Assembly: GCA_002099365.1 (NCBI GenBank)
Contig: MSED01000001.1
Location: 2,480,001-2,544,000 of the forward strand
Source: Phialophora verrucosa
Lineage: Eukaryota > Ascomycota > Eurotiomycetes > Chaetothyriales > Herpotrichiellaceae
Direction of reading: 5' to 3'
Length of the DNA: 64,000 nucleotides
Shown here: in pieces, positions 10,733-21,056 of the stretch
Layout: every line of letters starts with the position of its first letter
Position numbering within the stretch: the first letter of the stretch is position 1
Translations under genes and position numbers: made by a program
The notes under the pieces: model-generated
What the model saw: only the letters and a program-made list of their open reading frames with translations
The model's database searches: none
What the model was told of the DNA's origin: nothing

Positions 10733-11374
10733 ATGTCGACCTATTTCTACCAACAACGCCATGCCCAAAACCCGCAACCCATGCCCCAATCTCATAGCCA
10801 CCATGGCCGCTCTCGAAGGGCACCCCGGTTATCAGCGGCCCAGAACTCACACCGCCAGTTCCGTGCTCCCAAACTTGTGAAAGAGATTGTTATTGCCGAG
10901 CCGCCCAGCGTGCTCGCATATCGGGCAAGGTTCGAGGCTGGGCGTTCATTCGACCTAGACGACGACCTCGAGTTCTGCCCAAACCTCTTGACATTTGACG
11001 AGGTTTGTGGCGAGCCTCTCTCCACAACATCATCTTTTACTGACTTGTTGGCAAAGCGTCAGTCTGTCACGTCAGGGTCGTCGGATCGCTCCTCTCTCTC
11101 CAGTGGCTCGCCCGACTCGTCTCCTCTTCAGGCTCAAATACAGCCCCAAATCACCCCGGCTTTGTCCATCTCCTCTGCCGCATCATCTCTTTATATGTCT
11201 CCTCCGGCGTACACGAGCAGCAACAGCCTCAAGATCCACCAGCCCTCGGCGATTCGGTCCCGCAACAACGCCATCCCCATTGTTAATCCTTCCACTGGCA
11301 ACCGCATTGCAAGCCCGCCATCATCGATCTCGCCAGGGATGATGCAACAAACAACTGCCGCTCGCCGGTGGTAA
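10733..11374 (+). CDS. Fungal-specific Ser-rich protein of unknown function
   Basis: A single exon encodes 213 aa from an ATG in good context (CACC before it). Residues 27-95 look folded or conserved: a basic RRAPRLS stretch, then KLVKEIVIAEPPSVLAYRARFEAGRSFDLDDDLEFCP. The remainder is Ser/Pro/Gln-rich and disordered, and the protein ends in ARRW. The basic-then-acidic core resembles conserved hypothetical proteins that I have seen across Pezizomycotina, but I cannot assign a function. No membrane span or signal peptide is present. The preceding kilobase is gene-free, and the leader just upstream is CT-rich, which suggests a regulated gene with a long 5' UTR. A possible splice donor (GTAAGG) overlaps the stop, so an additional exon cannot be excluded. 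Confidence 0.65.
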   Translation: MSTYFYQQRHAQNPQPMPQSHSHHGRSRRAPRLSAAQNSHRQFRAPKLVKEIVIAEPPSVLAYRARFEAGRSFDLDDDLEFCPNLLTFDEVCGEPLSTTSSFTDLLAKRQSVTSGSSDRSSLSSGSPDSSPLQAQIQPQITPALSISSAASSLYMSPPAYTSSNSLKIHQPSAIRSRNNAIPIVNPSTGNRIASPPSSISPGMMQQTTAARRW

Positions 11375-12704
11375 GGGAACCTCCACCTCAGGGGTGCTCT
11401 CCCCTCCGTGCCTGTTGTCGTTGTGTCGCTGTATTCGTTCTGGGCTGAAGTTATGATGTGTCGCTTGCCTTGCCTTCCCGGTGGTCGAGATCTTCTCCAA
11501 CTCAAATCATCTCTCATCTGTACATATGTATCTCACGACCACGGAAAAATATTTCATTTATCGAGCGAAAGGCATAGCGATTCTGACGCAGTTGACATCA
11601 TGATACCGGCCGTTTGTGTGGAAGATAGGGTCAAGGAGTATGGTGGCACACAGCGATCCAAAAAGACAATCTGGTTTTAGCATGGAGTTTTGAGCATACC
11701 CGGGGTCAAGAAATTATGATAGACGACGATCATCATCACACTGGCGGGGTTATTTATATGCGATTTTGGGAGTTGTTGCACAGTCTTCAACTGGTCGGGA
11801 ATGATGGACGAGAAATACAACGATACCAGATGGGTCGATGCAGGGTTTATTTGTTGGTTATGTCGAGTTCCCAAGATTGGAACACAGTGCACACATCTCA
11901 CGGGTTTGACGGCTGGCTTAAAATGATGTCGGACTTCTATGGGCCATTTATTCCGTCCGGCAAAACGGCAGGTGGCTTACGCCGCTACGAGATGTATTTC
12001 TAGCTGATAGAAAGCTGAACAATACGCGTTATCGTCATCATACTTCCTCGACCAGCGCACCTTCCTGCCACGGCCCTCGATGCTGTGGCGAGTTTGACTC
12101 CTTTCAGTTCTAACGTCAAGACCATTATGCAGGCTTCAGGAGCGCCCACCAGGTTCTGTCCAGGGCCTCTCACTTCTTCTGACAGTTGGTCAAACGGAGA
12201 GACTGGGGAAGTGTCGAACAAGGTGATTCTCGGTATCAACGTCGGTGTTAGATTTCCTTCCGTGATTGCCCTTGTCACAGGGTGTTGGTAAGTGTTACAT
12301 TTTCCGCTGGTTTCTACCTCTGTCGGGTGCTAGATGCTGATAAGACCGTCTTGCAGATGGCTCTTCATCAGGCGCAGGAGATATAATACAGTCCAGGTCG
12401 GCCAAGCTGCAACTGGCCGAGTAGCTTCATCGATGTTCGATGAATGAACGCACACGCCCGCGAAGAACCAGTTCAACGTCGCGGTAGAGGAGCAAGATAG
12501 GTAACCCGATGGTGACAATTCCAGCCAGCCAACACTGTCATTCACTTCCACTGCCGTCACCGGACATTCACCACATATTTGCATCGGGTGCTTGGTAGGA
12601 GTCTCGAAGTCGAATTGGTCACACCCAAGTCTTTCCACTCTTAAATCTCCTTCATCTTCTTACACTCCTCTGAGTCCAGACTTCACCCCACCTTTACATC
12701 GACA
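11375..12704. other. Intergenic region
   Basis: I see no supported gene. Opposed open frames of 68-92 codons around 12000-12290 mirror each other and lack motifs. The segment before 12705 is CT-rich and probably the leader of the MYND gene. Confidence 0.5.
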
Positions 12705-13865
12705 ATGACAGATCCAGATATCCAAGTCAATGCCAGTGGGATTTGCGCCACCTGTGCTTCTCCAATCTCAAAGACCTGCGGCGGCTGCTGCGATGTCTCG
12801 GAGGTTGTCGAGGGCACCCACAAGACCTTTTACTGCAGTCTGGGTTGCCAGAAATCAGACTGGAACGCCCACAAGTCAGAATGCAAGCGCCTGACTCGAC
12901 AAAAGAGTCTGTACCAAGCTGGCGATCTCCTGCGTCGTCTGTGGCTTTTAATTCAAGTGCAGAGCTATGGCAGAGAGTTGGACAAAGTCGTGGTCGAAGA
13001 CAACAGGGTCACAGTCTTCGAGACTGCCAGTGAAGGAGGCCATGTTTACCCGGACGCATCTCCTCACTCGTTATTCGCCGAGGACTGGGTGAAGGACACT
13101 GTGCTCAACTTCATGGCCTGTGGTGATGCACTGATAAACACGAAAGATCTAGTGAAGATACTCTTTTCTGGTAACTCCCAACAGACTCTTTTGTGTTCTC
13201 GTGGATCGATACTGATAATTAACGCAGGCATGTGCGACAAGTTCGAGGAAGTCACGTTAAGGCTCAAGGACTCATCGCCGAAAATCACGCTGTTTAGCCG
13301 GAAGGGGAGACATGGTGCCTACCGCGAGATCAAGTATCCGAACCCTGACTCCGCAGAGCACAGCGTCTTCCGCGTTAGGCTCAAGAAGGAAGGCACATGG
13401 TTCGCTGTTGACCTCACAAATGCGCAATTCGGGTACTTTGACACGGTCATTCCCTGGGAAAAATACCAACGAGAACGTCATGCTAAGATCGTCGACTCCG
13501 GCCCCCTTGGATCCTGCTCTGATACGACGGCACTTCTGAAACCATTCTTGGACGAGAGCAACGTTCGCTACGAGGACATGTTGGCATTCACTGCAAAACG
13601 AGTCGCTGCTGTCTTCCAAACTTGGCTGACTGAGAATCAACTCACTATGACCGACCTTGCCGGCGGAAAGACGTTCAAATTCAAAAAGCACCTGGCCGAG
13701 ATTGAGGTGTACACAGCGAATAAACTGGTCGAAACCCATGAGTTGGCAAAACAGTGCGGCGACCTGCTAATCAAATCTCGGAGCGTTTACGATGACCGCC
13801 GGATTTCGAGATTCCTACGTGAGCGTGAAGAGCTTTTTAGAGAAGCGGGGATTGCGGGCCGATAG
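12705..13865 (+). CDS. MYND-type zinc-finger protein
   Basis: The frame reads 386 codons without interruption. Residues 14-60 form a MYND finger with all ligands visible: C14, C17, C25, C28, C44, C48, H56, C60. MYND fingers bind proline-rich partners. The rest (about 320 residues) is a fungal-type region I cannot assign; it is mixed alpha/beta with no SET domain signature. A 57-nt segment at 13171-13227 begins GTAACT, contains ACTGATAATTAAC and ends CGCAG. It is divisible by three and has no stop, so it could be an intron that the open frame hides. Removing it joins ILFS to GMCDKFEEV and gives 367 aa. I think the spliced form is more likely. Confidence 0.75.
   Translation: MTDPDIQVNASGICATCASPISKTCGGCCDVSEVVEGTHKTFYCSLGCQKSDWNAHKSECKRLTRQKSLYQAGDLLRRLWLLIQVQSYGRELDKVVVEDNRVTVFETASEGGHVYPDASPHSLFAEDWVKDTVLNFMACGDALINTKDLVKILFSGNSQQTLLCSRGSILIINAGMCDKFEEVTLRLKDSSPKITLFSRKGRHGAYREIKYPNPDSAEHSVFRVRLKKEGTWFAVDLTNAQFGYFDTVIPWEKYQRERHAKIVDSGPLGSCSDTTALLKPFLDESNVRYEDMLAFTAKRVAAVFQTWLTENQLTMTDLAGGKTFKFKKHLAEIEVYTANKLVETHELAKQCGDLLIKSRSVYDDRRISRFLREREELFREAGIAGR
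13171..13227 (+). other. Probable stop-free intron inside the MYND gene
   Basis: It has a donor GTAACT, a branch-like CTGAT/TTAAC and an acceptor CGCAG, and is 57 nt long in phase 1. Splicing keeps the frame and forms a Gly codon at the junction. The translated intron (NSQQTLLCSRG...) looks unlike its flanks. Confidence 0.6.
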
Positions 13866-14400
13866 TGTCTTGACGGACATGCTTCAGCTCAACCGACCGA
13901 AACGCCTCTTTTTAGAGCTTTCGAGCTGATGTGCTGGCAGCAACTCGACCGGGCATGAATCCCAGGTCGATTGGACATCGTCTTGGAAATGGGCATGAAC
14001 AAACGAGGTGGTCTACGTTAACAGATACAGGCGTTGTTCTTGGACGACATCGCTCATCATGTCGACTTACGGGCATATTGGGTTCCTAGAGACGTATGAA
14101 ACGCTGCTTTCACCAGATCCTATCAAATCTACCATTGCTCTCCACGATGTAAACATCTACGAATTCTCCTCTCTGTCCAAAATATACTTGACGCCCACAA
14201 GATCGATATCACTAACTTTGGCCAGCTGATCTTGAAGGCACTCGTGCATGTTTTGCGCCAACACCACCATCATTCCCACCAAATGCCACTTCGAACCAAG
14301 TAGCTCGCGCTGCAGATGTCCAATCCGAAGCGAACTTTTCGACTACGGCCTCATGAACCCATTACGCCACGGGGGCCACACCTTCTTCGGGGAAGCCCGC

Positions 14401-14916
14401 TCAGCTATCTCCTGGCAGCCAGTAATCCTGCCTGGTCACTTCTGGCTCGATCTCAGCAGCTGCGGCCGTTCTGATCCCCTTCCCGTCCGGGCTAGCGAAG
14501 ACTCCGAACTTGGGGTCCTGGGTCCAGTTGGCCTTGAATTGAACCTCGAGATGCTTAACCTCGCCGTCGACCCAGTCGGTGCCGGCCTCGAAGTCGACCC
14601 TTTCCCACTCCTTGACGACCTCCCTCACATTCGCTGGCAAGATCAGACGCATGGGGGTTCGATACCACAGAGTTCCGTCGACGATACAACCGATAGCCTA
14701 TTACTGTGATTTTCTTAGCAAGGAGTTATCAGTGCTGCCGACCTCGCCGGTTCGATGTCTTGTCCGCCGTACCTGCACTGAACCAGGACAAGCACGGCAC
14801 GGCCTCCTATGTCGGCGATTCAGCTCTGCAAGGTACCAGACGTATGTTGACTCATCGCTCGATCGGATCGACGCCGACTCGGGTGGCGGTGCTGAAACGT
14901 CCGACCAATCATCCAT
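14401..14916 (-). CDS. Small spliced gene of unknown function
   Basis: Two exons on the minus strand (14916-14773 and 14697-14401) are joined by a 75-nt intron with donor CAG/GTACGG, branch CTGATAAC and acceptor AATAG. The product is 146 aa. Exon 1 starts MDDWSDVSAPPPES; exon 2 reads AIGCIVDGTLWYRTPMRLILPANV and continues as a beta-rich, aromatic sequence ending QDYWLPGDS. I recognise no family. An alternative model uses a GTGACC donor at 14439 and a TAG acceptor to a third exon, 14342-14157, that reads as a strongly helical segment (GSKWHLVGMMVVLAQNMHEC and onwards) and gives 195 aa; it is phase-compatible. The coding look of both parts suggests a real gene or a recently decayed one. Confidence 0.45.
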
Positions 14917-15281
14917 GCATGTTCAGCCAGCGATGTCGCGCCCGCACATTGTAGTGGGGGAGTCGTGGCTGTGCCGGGGATATCCAGCATAGTGGCTACC
15001 GCTTCGCCTCACAGTTTGCGTCTTGCGAGAGAATACTCGGGAAGTATGAGAGGGGCCGTGGGGATGGCATCTCTGCCGTAACTACAGTACGTACCATCAA
15101 GTAGAATAAGCACAAGTGATATCAGATGCACGTCGGTTGGTGAAGTGAGGTGGCCTAAACTTAATATGTAGTAAGGGCGGCACTGAAGTTCATCTTGGCA
15201 GCGCTCATCCCCAACTTGAAACCTGAAGTCACACACTGCGCTGACCTACCTCTTTGAAACGATTCCAACAAGCGAGTGACC
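14917..15281. promoter_or_regulatory. Divergent promoter between the small unknown gene and het-C
   Basis: This is the 365 bp between two outward-facing start codons. No clear TATA box or known factor site was identified. Confidence 0.4.
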
Positions 15282-18200
15282 ATGGGTTTGCTTTCGCGGA
15301 ATGTCTTGCTGGTCCTCCTCCTAGGCCTGGTGCTTTTCACCCTGGAGGCGCACGCTTTTGGTGCTGGCAGTAAGTGCACCGGGAATGGAGTGTATCCGAC
15401 ACTGACTCCTCGTGTAGACATTGCCTCGATATCTGCGGTAGAGGGCAAGAATTGGCGCCACGGCGATATTGAAGACGTTCTGAAGACCGTGTCATGTATC
15501 CGCCACCACAAATGGAATTCTATGATGATCAAGAGGGTCTACTTCGGGTGTGTTTTTTCTTGCCTTCATGCCAGCCGGGAAGCCCACATCTAATGGACTG
15601 GTGTACCTAGGAACTGGTTACGGGACTACAGTCAGGCTATGGACACTGGCGCCCTGAAGAAGGCCCAACCCGAGACTATTCGAATTCTTGTCTGGCTACT
15701 TTCATTCCTCGGATTTGGCTATGCCACAGCGGAATTTGAGGTCACATCGGAGCGCCTTGGTGTCTATCGGCCAGAGGAACACATTGAGTGAGAGTTTTCA
15801 ACCCAAGTGCGGTGGCTTTAGCTGACCGAGGTTTCAGCAATCCCAAAGACTACAACGATAATGAAGACGCTCGGAAGTTTGATGCCCGTCTACGTGGCCC
15901 AGTACGTGATGTCGAGCTGCAAATCGACATGGAGACGGGTATGAAAAACTATATCGCCAACGGGAAGGGTGACTGGGCCACCAGCGCGGCGTTTGTCAAG
16001 TACAGCTTTGAGCGCAGTATCCACCATGGCCGCCTCTACACGAATGGTCATGGGTTCTTCAAGGGCAAGGACGAGGATCTTGCGGAGGCCTTGCGCTGTC
16101 TGGGCCAAGGTCTGCATACACTTGAAGATTTTGGTGCACACACCAATTATGTCGAGCTCTCCCTTCGGGAGTTGGGGTACCACAACGTGTTTCCTCACGT
16201 TGGAACCGCCACCGCAATCAACCTCCGTGGGAAGCACGTATTTCCTCTCGTCACGGGTACATTCGGCATGGTAGACTTCTATCACTCTGTCCTAGGAGAG
16301 GCTACCGACCACTTCACGCAGAGCGAGGTCAACGAGATGGATAATGCGCTCGGCACCGCTCAGCAGGCAGCGCAGTCATCAAACCCGCTAATGAGCTTGG
16401 TCAAGTTGTTGTCCAAGGTGCCGGGGACCAAGGACCTCTGTGACGAAGCGGAACAGCTGCAGGCGAGTTCACAGGCCCAAGCTCGTGCCAACGAGCAGCA
16501 GGGTCATGGAGCGCAAGGGGGCTTTCGCGGCGTGGACGACTACGGAGGGTCGTCGCGAGGCATCGACGATTGGGATAGCACTCGAGCATCGCATGCAGGC
16601 TTCGCCGGGCAATCACAAGGTTATGACACATCGAACAATTGGAACCAAGGCTACCAGCAACCAGGTTGGGAGCAAACACCTCCGCAGCACCAATACCAAC
16701 AGCAGCAGTGGCATGATCAGGGCGCACCCCACAACTTCAACAATCCGCCTCCGCCACATCAGACGCAGTGGCAAGATCCAAACGTGGGACACAACTACAA
16801 CTCGCAAGATCAATACCCCGGTGCACAACACAACTGGCAGCAGCAGCCACCGGCCGATCAATGGACGCAGCAACCACAACATGCTCCTGCTCCTGCCCCA
16901 CACCCTCAGCACAGCGTCCCGGGACAGGCCTCGCAATCACAAGCTGCAGCACCTGCCGGCCTTCCGGGTATGCCAAACTTCGATCCAGCGAAGACTGTTG
17001 CCCAGATCTATCCCATCCTTGCTTTCCGGGACAAGGTCGTCCGAACGGTGAGTTTCTTGGCACCCACCAAGTTCCGGGCCTTGGTTTGGACTTGGTTCTG
17101 AACCGGACAACGCTTTCTCAAGAACAAAACTGACTCTGCGGTACCAATAGATTAGCAGCATCATTGAAAAGATACCTGGCCTTGAGGCCCTCGTTGACCG
17201 TATCACTGAGACGCTGACAGTCTTCATACTATCACTTCTGGCGCCATTTGTGAGACCTGTGCTCGATGCCATCTCAAAGACACTCCAGTCCGGAAGTACC
17301 GAAGTCCTGGATTCGTCCGCGAAGCATCAGTTCGAGGTTTGGACGAACGCCCACTCCAGTGATCCAACACACTCGATGCTGAGCAAGGATCACTTCAGCA
17401 ACATCCTCAACGAGCCTGCTGGTAATGTGGCTGCCGAGATTTTGAAATTCATTGCTCCCCGGGTGTTATATGCTTGGGAGCACCCCGATGTGCCGGTGCA
17501 ACAGGTAATGCACGACGTCGAAAGCATCTTCCATCATCCGGCGATCAGGAATGAGGGAAATGAATGCCATCGCAACATGTTCGCGGCGGTGAAAAACTGG
17601 GTCAATGGACGACCGGACCATGGCCGTGGCCTTGACGCTGTATTGAGCTCCGATGCTGTCCGGGCGGGCAAAAACCACAAAGCAGGCGTCAACGAGCATG
17701 TTCACAAACCGCCGCCTAGTTCCAATCAGTCACATAGTACCGGTGGATTGGGCGGCCTCGCCAGCTTCATCCCGGGCCAGCAGCAACACAGCTCTGGAGG
17801 GCATCAAAGTAGCGGTGGAGGCTTTGGAGGTTTGACAAACCTCATCCCCGGGCAACACCAGGGCGGAAGCCATGGTAACAATCCTTTGAGTATGGTCGGA
17901 GACCTCGTCGGCAACTTCACGGGGCAGCATAAACCGGCACAACAACACCATGGCGGTGGTGGCGGCCTCAACAGCATGCTTGGTCTAGCCGACAAGCTAC
18001 CCATCCCGGGAGTTCATGGCGTAGCGGGCCAGCTGAACAAGTACTCGAAATTCATGGGCGGGTTCCCGGGCGGTGGCGCACGCGGGCTCGACGAGAATGA
18101 CACTGGCCCAGGTGGTCTCGACGTGCCAGTCGGCGGGTCCAACGAGCTTCATGAGGCTGCCGCGCATGCCGACCGCTACGGCTCAGACATGAGATCCCCA

Positions 18201-18401
18201 AGTCCTATGCCCATGCAAGCACCGCCAGGATATGAACAGTATGGCGGCCAGGAACCCGGAAGCTACAACTATGGTCAGGGTCAAGAAGGACAGCGAAACC
18301 AATATCAGACAACGTACGAGGATCCATACCCCAGCCAGGGACAGTATGGGGCCAGTGGCGGCGGCGGTCAAAGCGCAAGCTACTATGGAGGAGGGCGTTG
18401 A
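15282..18401 (+). CDS. het-C: HET-C family heterokaryon incompatibility protein
   Basis: Five exons (15282-15369, 15418-15547, 15611-15787, 15838-17047, 17151-18401) give exactly 952 codons, 951 aa, close to Neurospora het-C. The introns are 48, 63, 50 and 103 nt, all GT-AG. The protein has a signal peptide (about residues 1-26), then the HET-C core: NWRHGDIEDVL, NWLRDYSQAMD, YNDNEDARKFD, LGQGLHTLEDFGAHTNYVEL and HVFPLVTGTFGMVDFYHSVLGEA. Around residues 335-500 lies a Q/P/N/H-rich low-complexity segment. The core resumes at FDPAKTVAQIYPIL, includes a hydrophobic stretch (LTVFILSLLAPFVRPVL), and ends in a Gly/Ser/Gln-rich tail from about 725. In Neurospora, alleles differing in a short indel-rich domain trigger cell death after hyphal fusion. 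No partner HET-domain gene is nearby. Outside self-recognition its role is unclear. Confidence 0.93.
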
Positions 18402-18593
18402 CACGAGGGATTCCGAGTAGAACTGTTGTCGCGAAAGTGATGAGTTCGGACGTAGCAAATGAAATAAATTCCTCCAGAAATGCCGAGGTCCCAATGAGCA
18501 ATACTATACGTACCTCCACCATCTCTTCACGAGAGGTTGGTTCCAGACCACCCGTCCCTGGGTGGTCCCCGTCCCTTGGGGCGTCGCGCCGCG

Positions 18594-19460
18594 TCACAAC
18601 TTGGACTTCCCAAACACACCGCCCCGACCCTGGCCCCCAGCGAACCTCGCGGCCCCAGCTACGCCCTCCCGCTCCACGACGCCGACGCCCGAATCGTACT
18701 CCCTGCGCATGGCATCCTCGAACCCGGACGCCTCGTACGCAGCATAGTAGCACGACGCCCGATCCGCGAGCATACACCCGTTGGGGAACTCGACGAGCTG
18801 CTCGGCGATGCGCGTGGCCTCCTCGAGCGCCTTCCCGCGCGGCACCACGCGGTTCGCCAGCCCCATGGCCAGGGCTTCCGGGGCCGAGACCCCCCTGCCC
18901 GTGAGAATCATGTCCAGAGCGCGCCCGAGCCCGACGATCGCCTGCAGCCGTACGGTGCCGCCGTCGATGAGCGGGACGCCCCACCGCCGACAGTACACGC
19001 CGAAGATGGCGTCCTCCTCCACGACGCGCATGTCGGCCAGGAGACTGAGTTCCAGGCCGCCCGCGACGGCGTGGCCCGCCACCGCGGCGATGACGGGCTT
19101 TGTCACCTGCAGCCGTGACGGGCCCATCGGGCCAATGTTGCGTCCCTGCACGGGTTCGAGGTGGCTTCCGCCTGGGTCCGTGTCTGTGTTCTTGGGGTCG
19201 CGGCGCTCATGATCATCTTGTTGTTGTCGTTGTTGGTTCGCGGCGGTGAGGTCGATCAGGTCGGCACCGGAACAGAATGTGCCGCCCGAGCCGGTGAGTA
19301 TGGCGACCTTCTGCGTAGTATCCGCTTCGAAGGCCAGGAAGGCGGCGTACAGGGCGCGCGCGGTGGCAGGGTTGACGGCGTTACGACGGCGGGGCCGCGT
19401 GATGGTGATGGTCGTGATACCCTTGGGCGTGGTGGTTACGTTGATTAATTGGGTGTCCAT
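18594..19460 (-). CDS. Crotonase-family protein (enoyl-CoA hydratase/isomerase-like)
   Basis: A single exon of 288 aa. The crotonase fold is clear: ITITRPRRRNAVNP, AILTGSGGTFCSGADLIDL, the oxyanion-hole region GHAVAGGLELSLLADMRV, and GLGRALDMILTGRGVSAPEAL...GLANRVVP. The Glu of GGLEL matches the first catalytic Glu of enoyl-CoA hydratase, but the position of the second Glu falls in FGVYCRRWGVPLIDGG and is not acidic. This RRWGVPLIDGG form is, as far as I recall, a recognised crotonase subfamily found also in bacteria. A polar insert of about 30 residues (QQRQQQDDHERRDPK and onwards) sits after the first oxyanion-hole segment. No peroxisomal targeting signal is evident at the C-terminus (GKSKL resembles a degenerate PTS1). 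It lies tail-to-tail with het-C, 192 bp apart. The gene is very GC-rich. Confidence 0.87.
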   Translation of the reverse strand: MDTQLINVTTTPKGITTITITRPRRRNAVNPATARALYAAFLAFEADTTQKVAILTGSGGTFCSGADLIDLTAANQQRQQQDDHERRDPKNTDTDPGGSHLEPVQGRNIGPMGPSRLQVTKPVIAAVAGHAVAGGLELSLLADMRVVEEDAIFGVYCRRWGVPLIDGGTVRLQAIVGLGRALDMILTGRGVSAPEALAMGLANRVVPRGKALEEATRIAEQLVEFPNGCMLADRASCYYAAYEASGFEDAMRREYDSGVGVVEREGVAGAARFAGGQGRGGVFGKSKL

Positions 19461-21056
19461 GATAAGTGAGGATAGACAATTAGATGGTGGAAATGGACGA
19501 GACGAGAGGGGACCAGTCGAGTCGATGATTGGTTTGGCCCAGCACCGGCCCCGGCTCTGGCTTCAGTTTCGATTTCGCCTTCAGCTTCAGTGAGGTGGCC
19601 TCGATGATCTACTCTGCCGTGGTACCGCGTAATTTTAGGTAAAAGGACTGTGGGCACCGTACTCTGTACCGTGTATGGATCACCTCATAAGAGTTGAAGT
19701 AGATCTCTATATCGGGCCTCGGCCTTGCGGTGTCCACCGAGGTTCACGAGGCTGAGACCCAAGAGCTAACACCCACTCCCTCTTACTGAGTAGTACACTG
19801 AGTACAAGTAGTTAAAGGGAGGAGGATCTGGTCAGGCCAGGACTCATTTGATCTCTTTGACTAACTATTGCGACGCCAATCGTTAATCACACTGTTGAAT
19901 ACTGACGCTCTCCATTCGCAATCTGGCAGCCTCGTTGGCAGGACCCACCAGAACATTCAGATAATGCAGATACGCTTCCCCTACCAGCGTCCAAGAGCGT
20001 CTGTCCGACACACCAACTTCGCCGACAGTATTCCAGGTTAGATAGCCTAGCCAGGCGTTCACACGCGGGCAGGTCGGGTGGATATAGTCATCCACCATCG
20101 CCCGGCTGCGTTCCTCGAACCTTCCTCTCGTATTAAAGCCCGAGCCGCGAGACTCAAGCTTTGCTCGCATCATTATTTTCCCGCCCAGATGGAGTACGTA
20201 ATTTATTAATAACCCCTGGTACCCCGATGCCTCTGGTGCGTGATAGTTCCTGCATTTCGAGATTTGCTGGGTTTGGCATGGTGTTTCAAGTCATTCTTCG
20301 ATCGTAAGGCGACATTTCCAAGAATATGCAGAGCCTCTCGCTAGTCGCTCGCTGATAACAGCTGCACAATCTGACACCAGTCGATCAGTGCTTGCTGCGC
20401 CACGCGTCCTGGGGTCTTAGTGCAACAGGTTCCCAGGCACGAAACAAGGTGGCCGCACAGATGGACGGTGAAATTGCCATGTCCAAGGCGGCAGAGGGCG
20501 AGCGCCAAACGCCTCGCCTAAACTGCAGTCAGTCTAGGCGTTGCGCCCACCGAGCGCCAGTGCTCGATCTGCAGACTCGGCGCCCGAAAGTATTGGCTCC
20601 CAACGCTCCCGGTGCGTCAAACGGCGAGGCCAACGACGTCACTGGCGCATTTGGCCAACCGACACGAGATCTCACATCTTGTTTCCCGATCACCAACCGA
20701 TGCATTGTTCCATGCTGGCGACGGTATGACCGAATCACAGACTCCACGTCTTTTTATCCAACTTTCATCTTGCTTGCTTTGTGCTGATCTTTCTCCCTTG
20801 TCCATCCCTTACAACTCGCTTCCTGCCCTCGCTTTGTCCGTTCATTTATTTCGAGCCCTGAAAGGAGCATTGCCCTTTGAGACAGATCTACTCACGCCGC
20901 ATAGTGTCACTGGCACTAGTGACATTCTTCGATATCACAAACTGCTCCTACCACGCTGGTCGTCCCAGAAGACTAGCGATGCGCCTGCAAATCCTCAACT
21001 ACGGACCCTAATCCAATAGTACCCTCTTTTCCCCTAGGAGGCACTCCTACAACAAG
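19461..21056. other. Intergenic region with one possible small ORF
   Basis: Apart from the weak minus-strand frame at 19883-20173, I see no supported gene. The last 300 bases are CT-rich and likely form the 5' leader of the channel gene. A TACTCTGTACC-type motif occurs near 19660. Confidence 0.45.
19883..20173 (-). CDS. Possible small protein or gene remnant, unknown
   Basis: The 96-codon frame contains a stretch that reads like real protein (PRVNAWLGYLTWNTVGEV, then WTLVGEAYLHYLNVLVGPAN). I recognise no family and see no clear flanking exons. It could be a tiny gene, one exon of a lost gene, or chance. Only the amino-acid texture supports it. Confidence 0.22.
   Translation of the reverse strand: MMRAKLESRGSGFNTRGRFEERSRAMVDDYIHPTCPRVNAWLGYLTWNTVGEVGVSDRRSWTLVGEAYLHYLNVLVGPANEAARLRMESVSIQQCD

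Noticed and set aside
18205..18984. Long minus-strand frame (259 codons) between het-C and the crotonase
   Set aside because: It overlaps the Gly-rich tail of het-C and the crotonase in a different frame; its composition (His/Arg/Gly-rich) is a GC-rich shadow.
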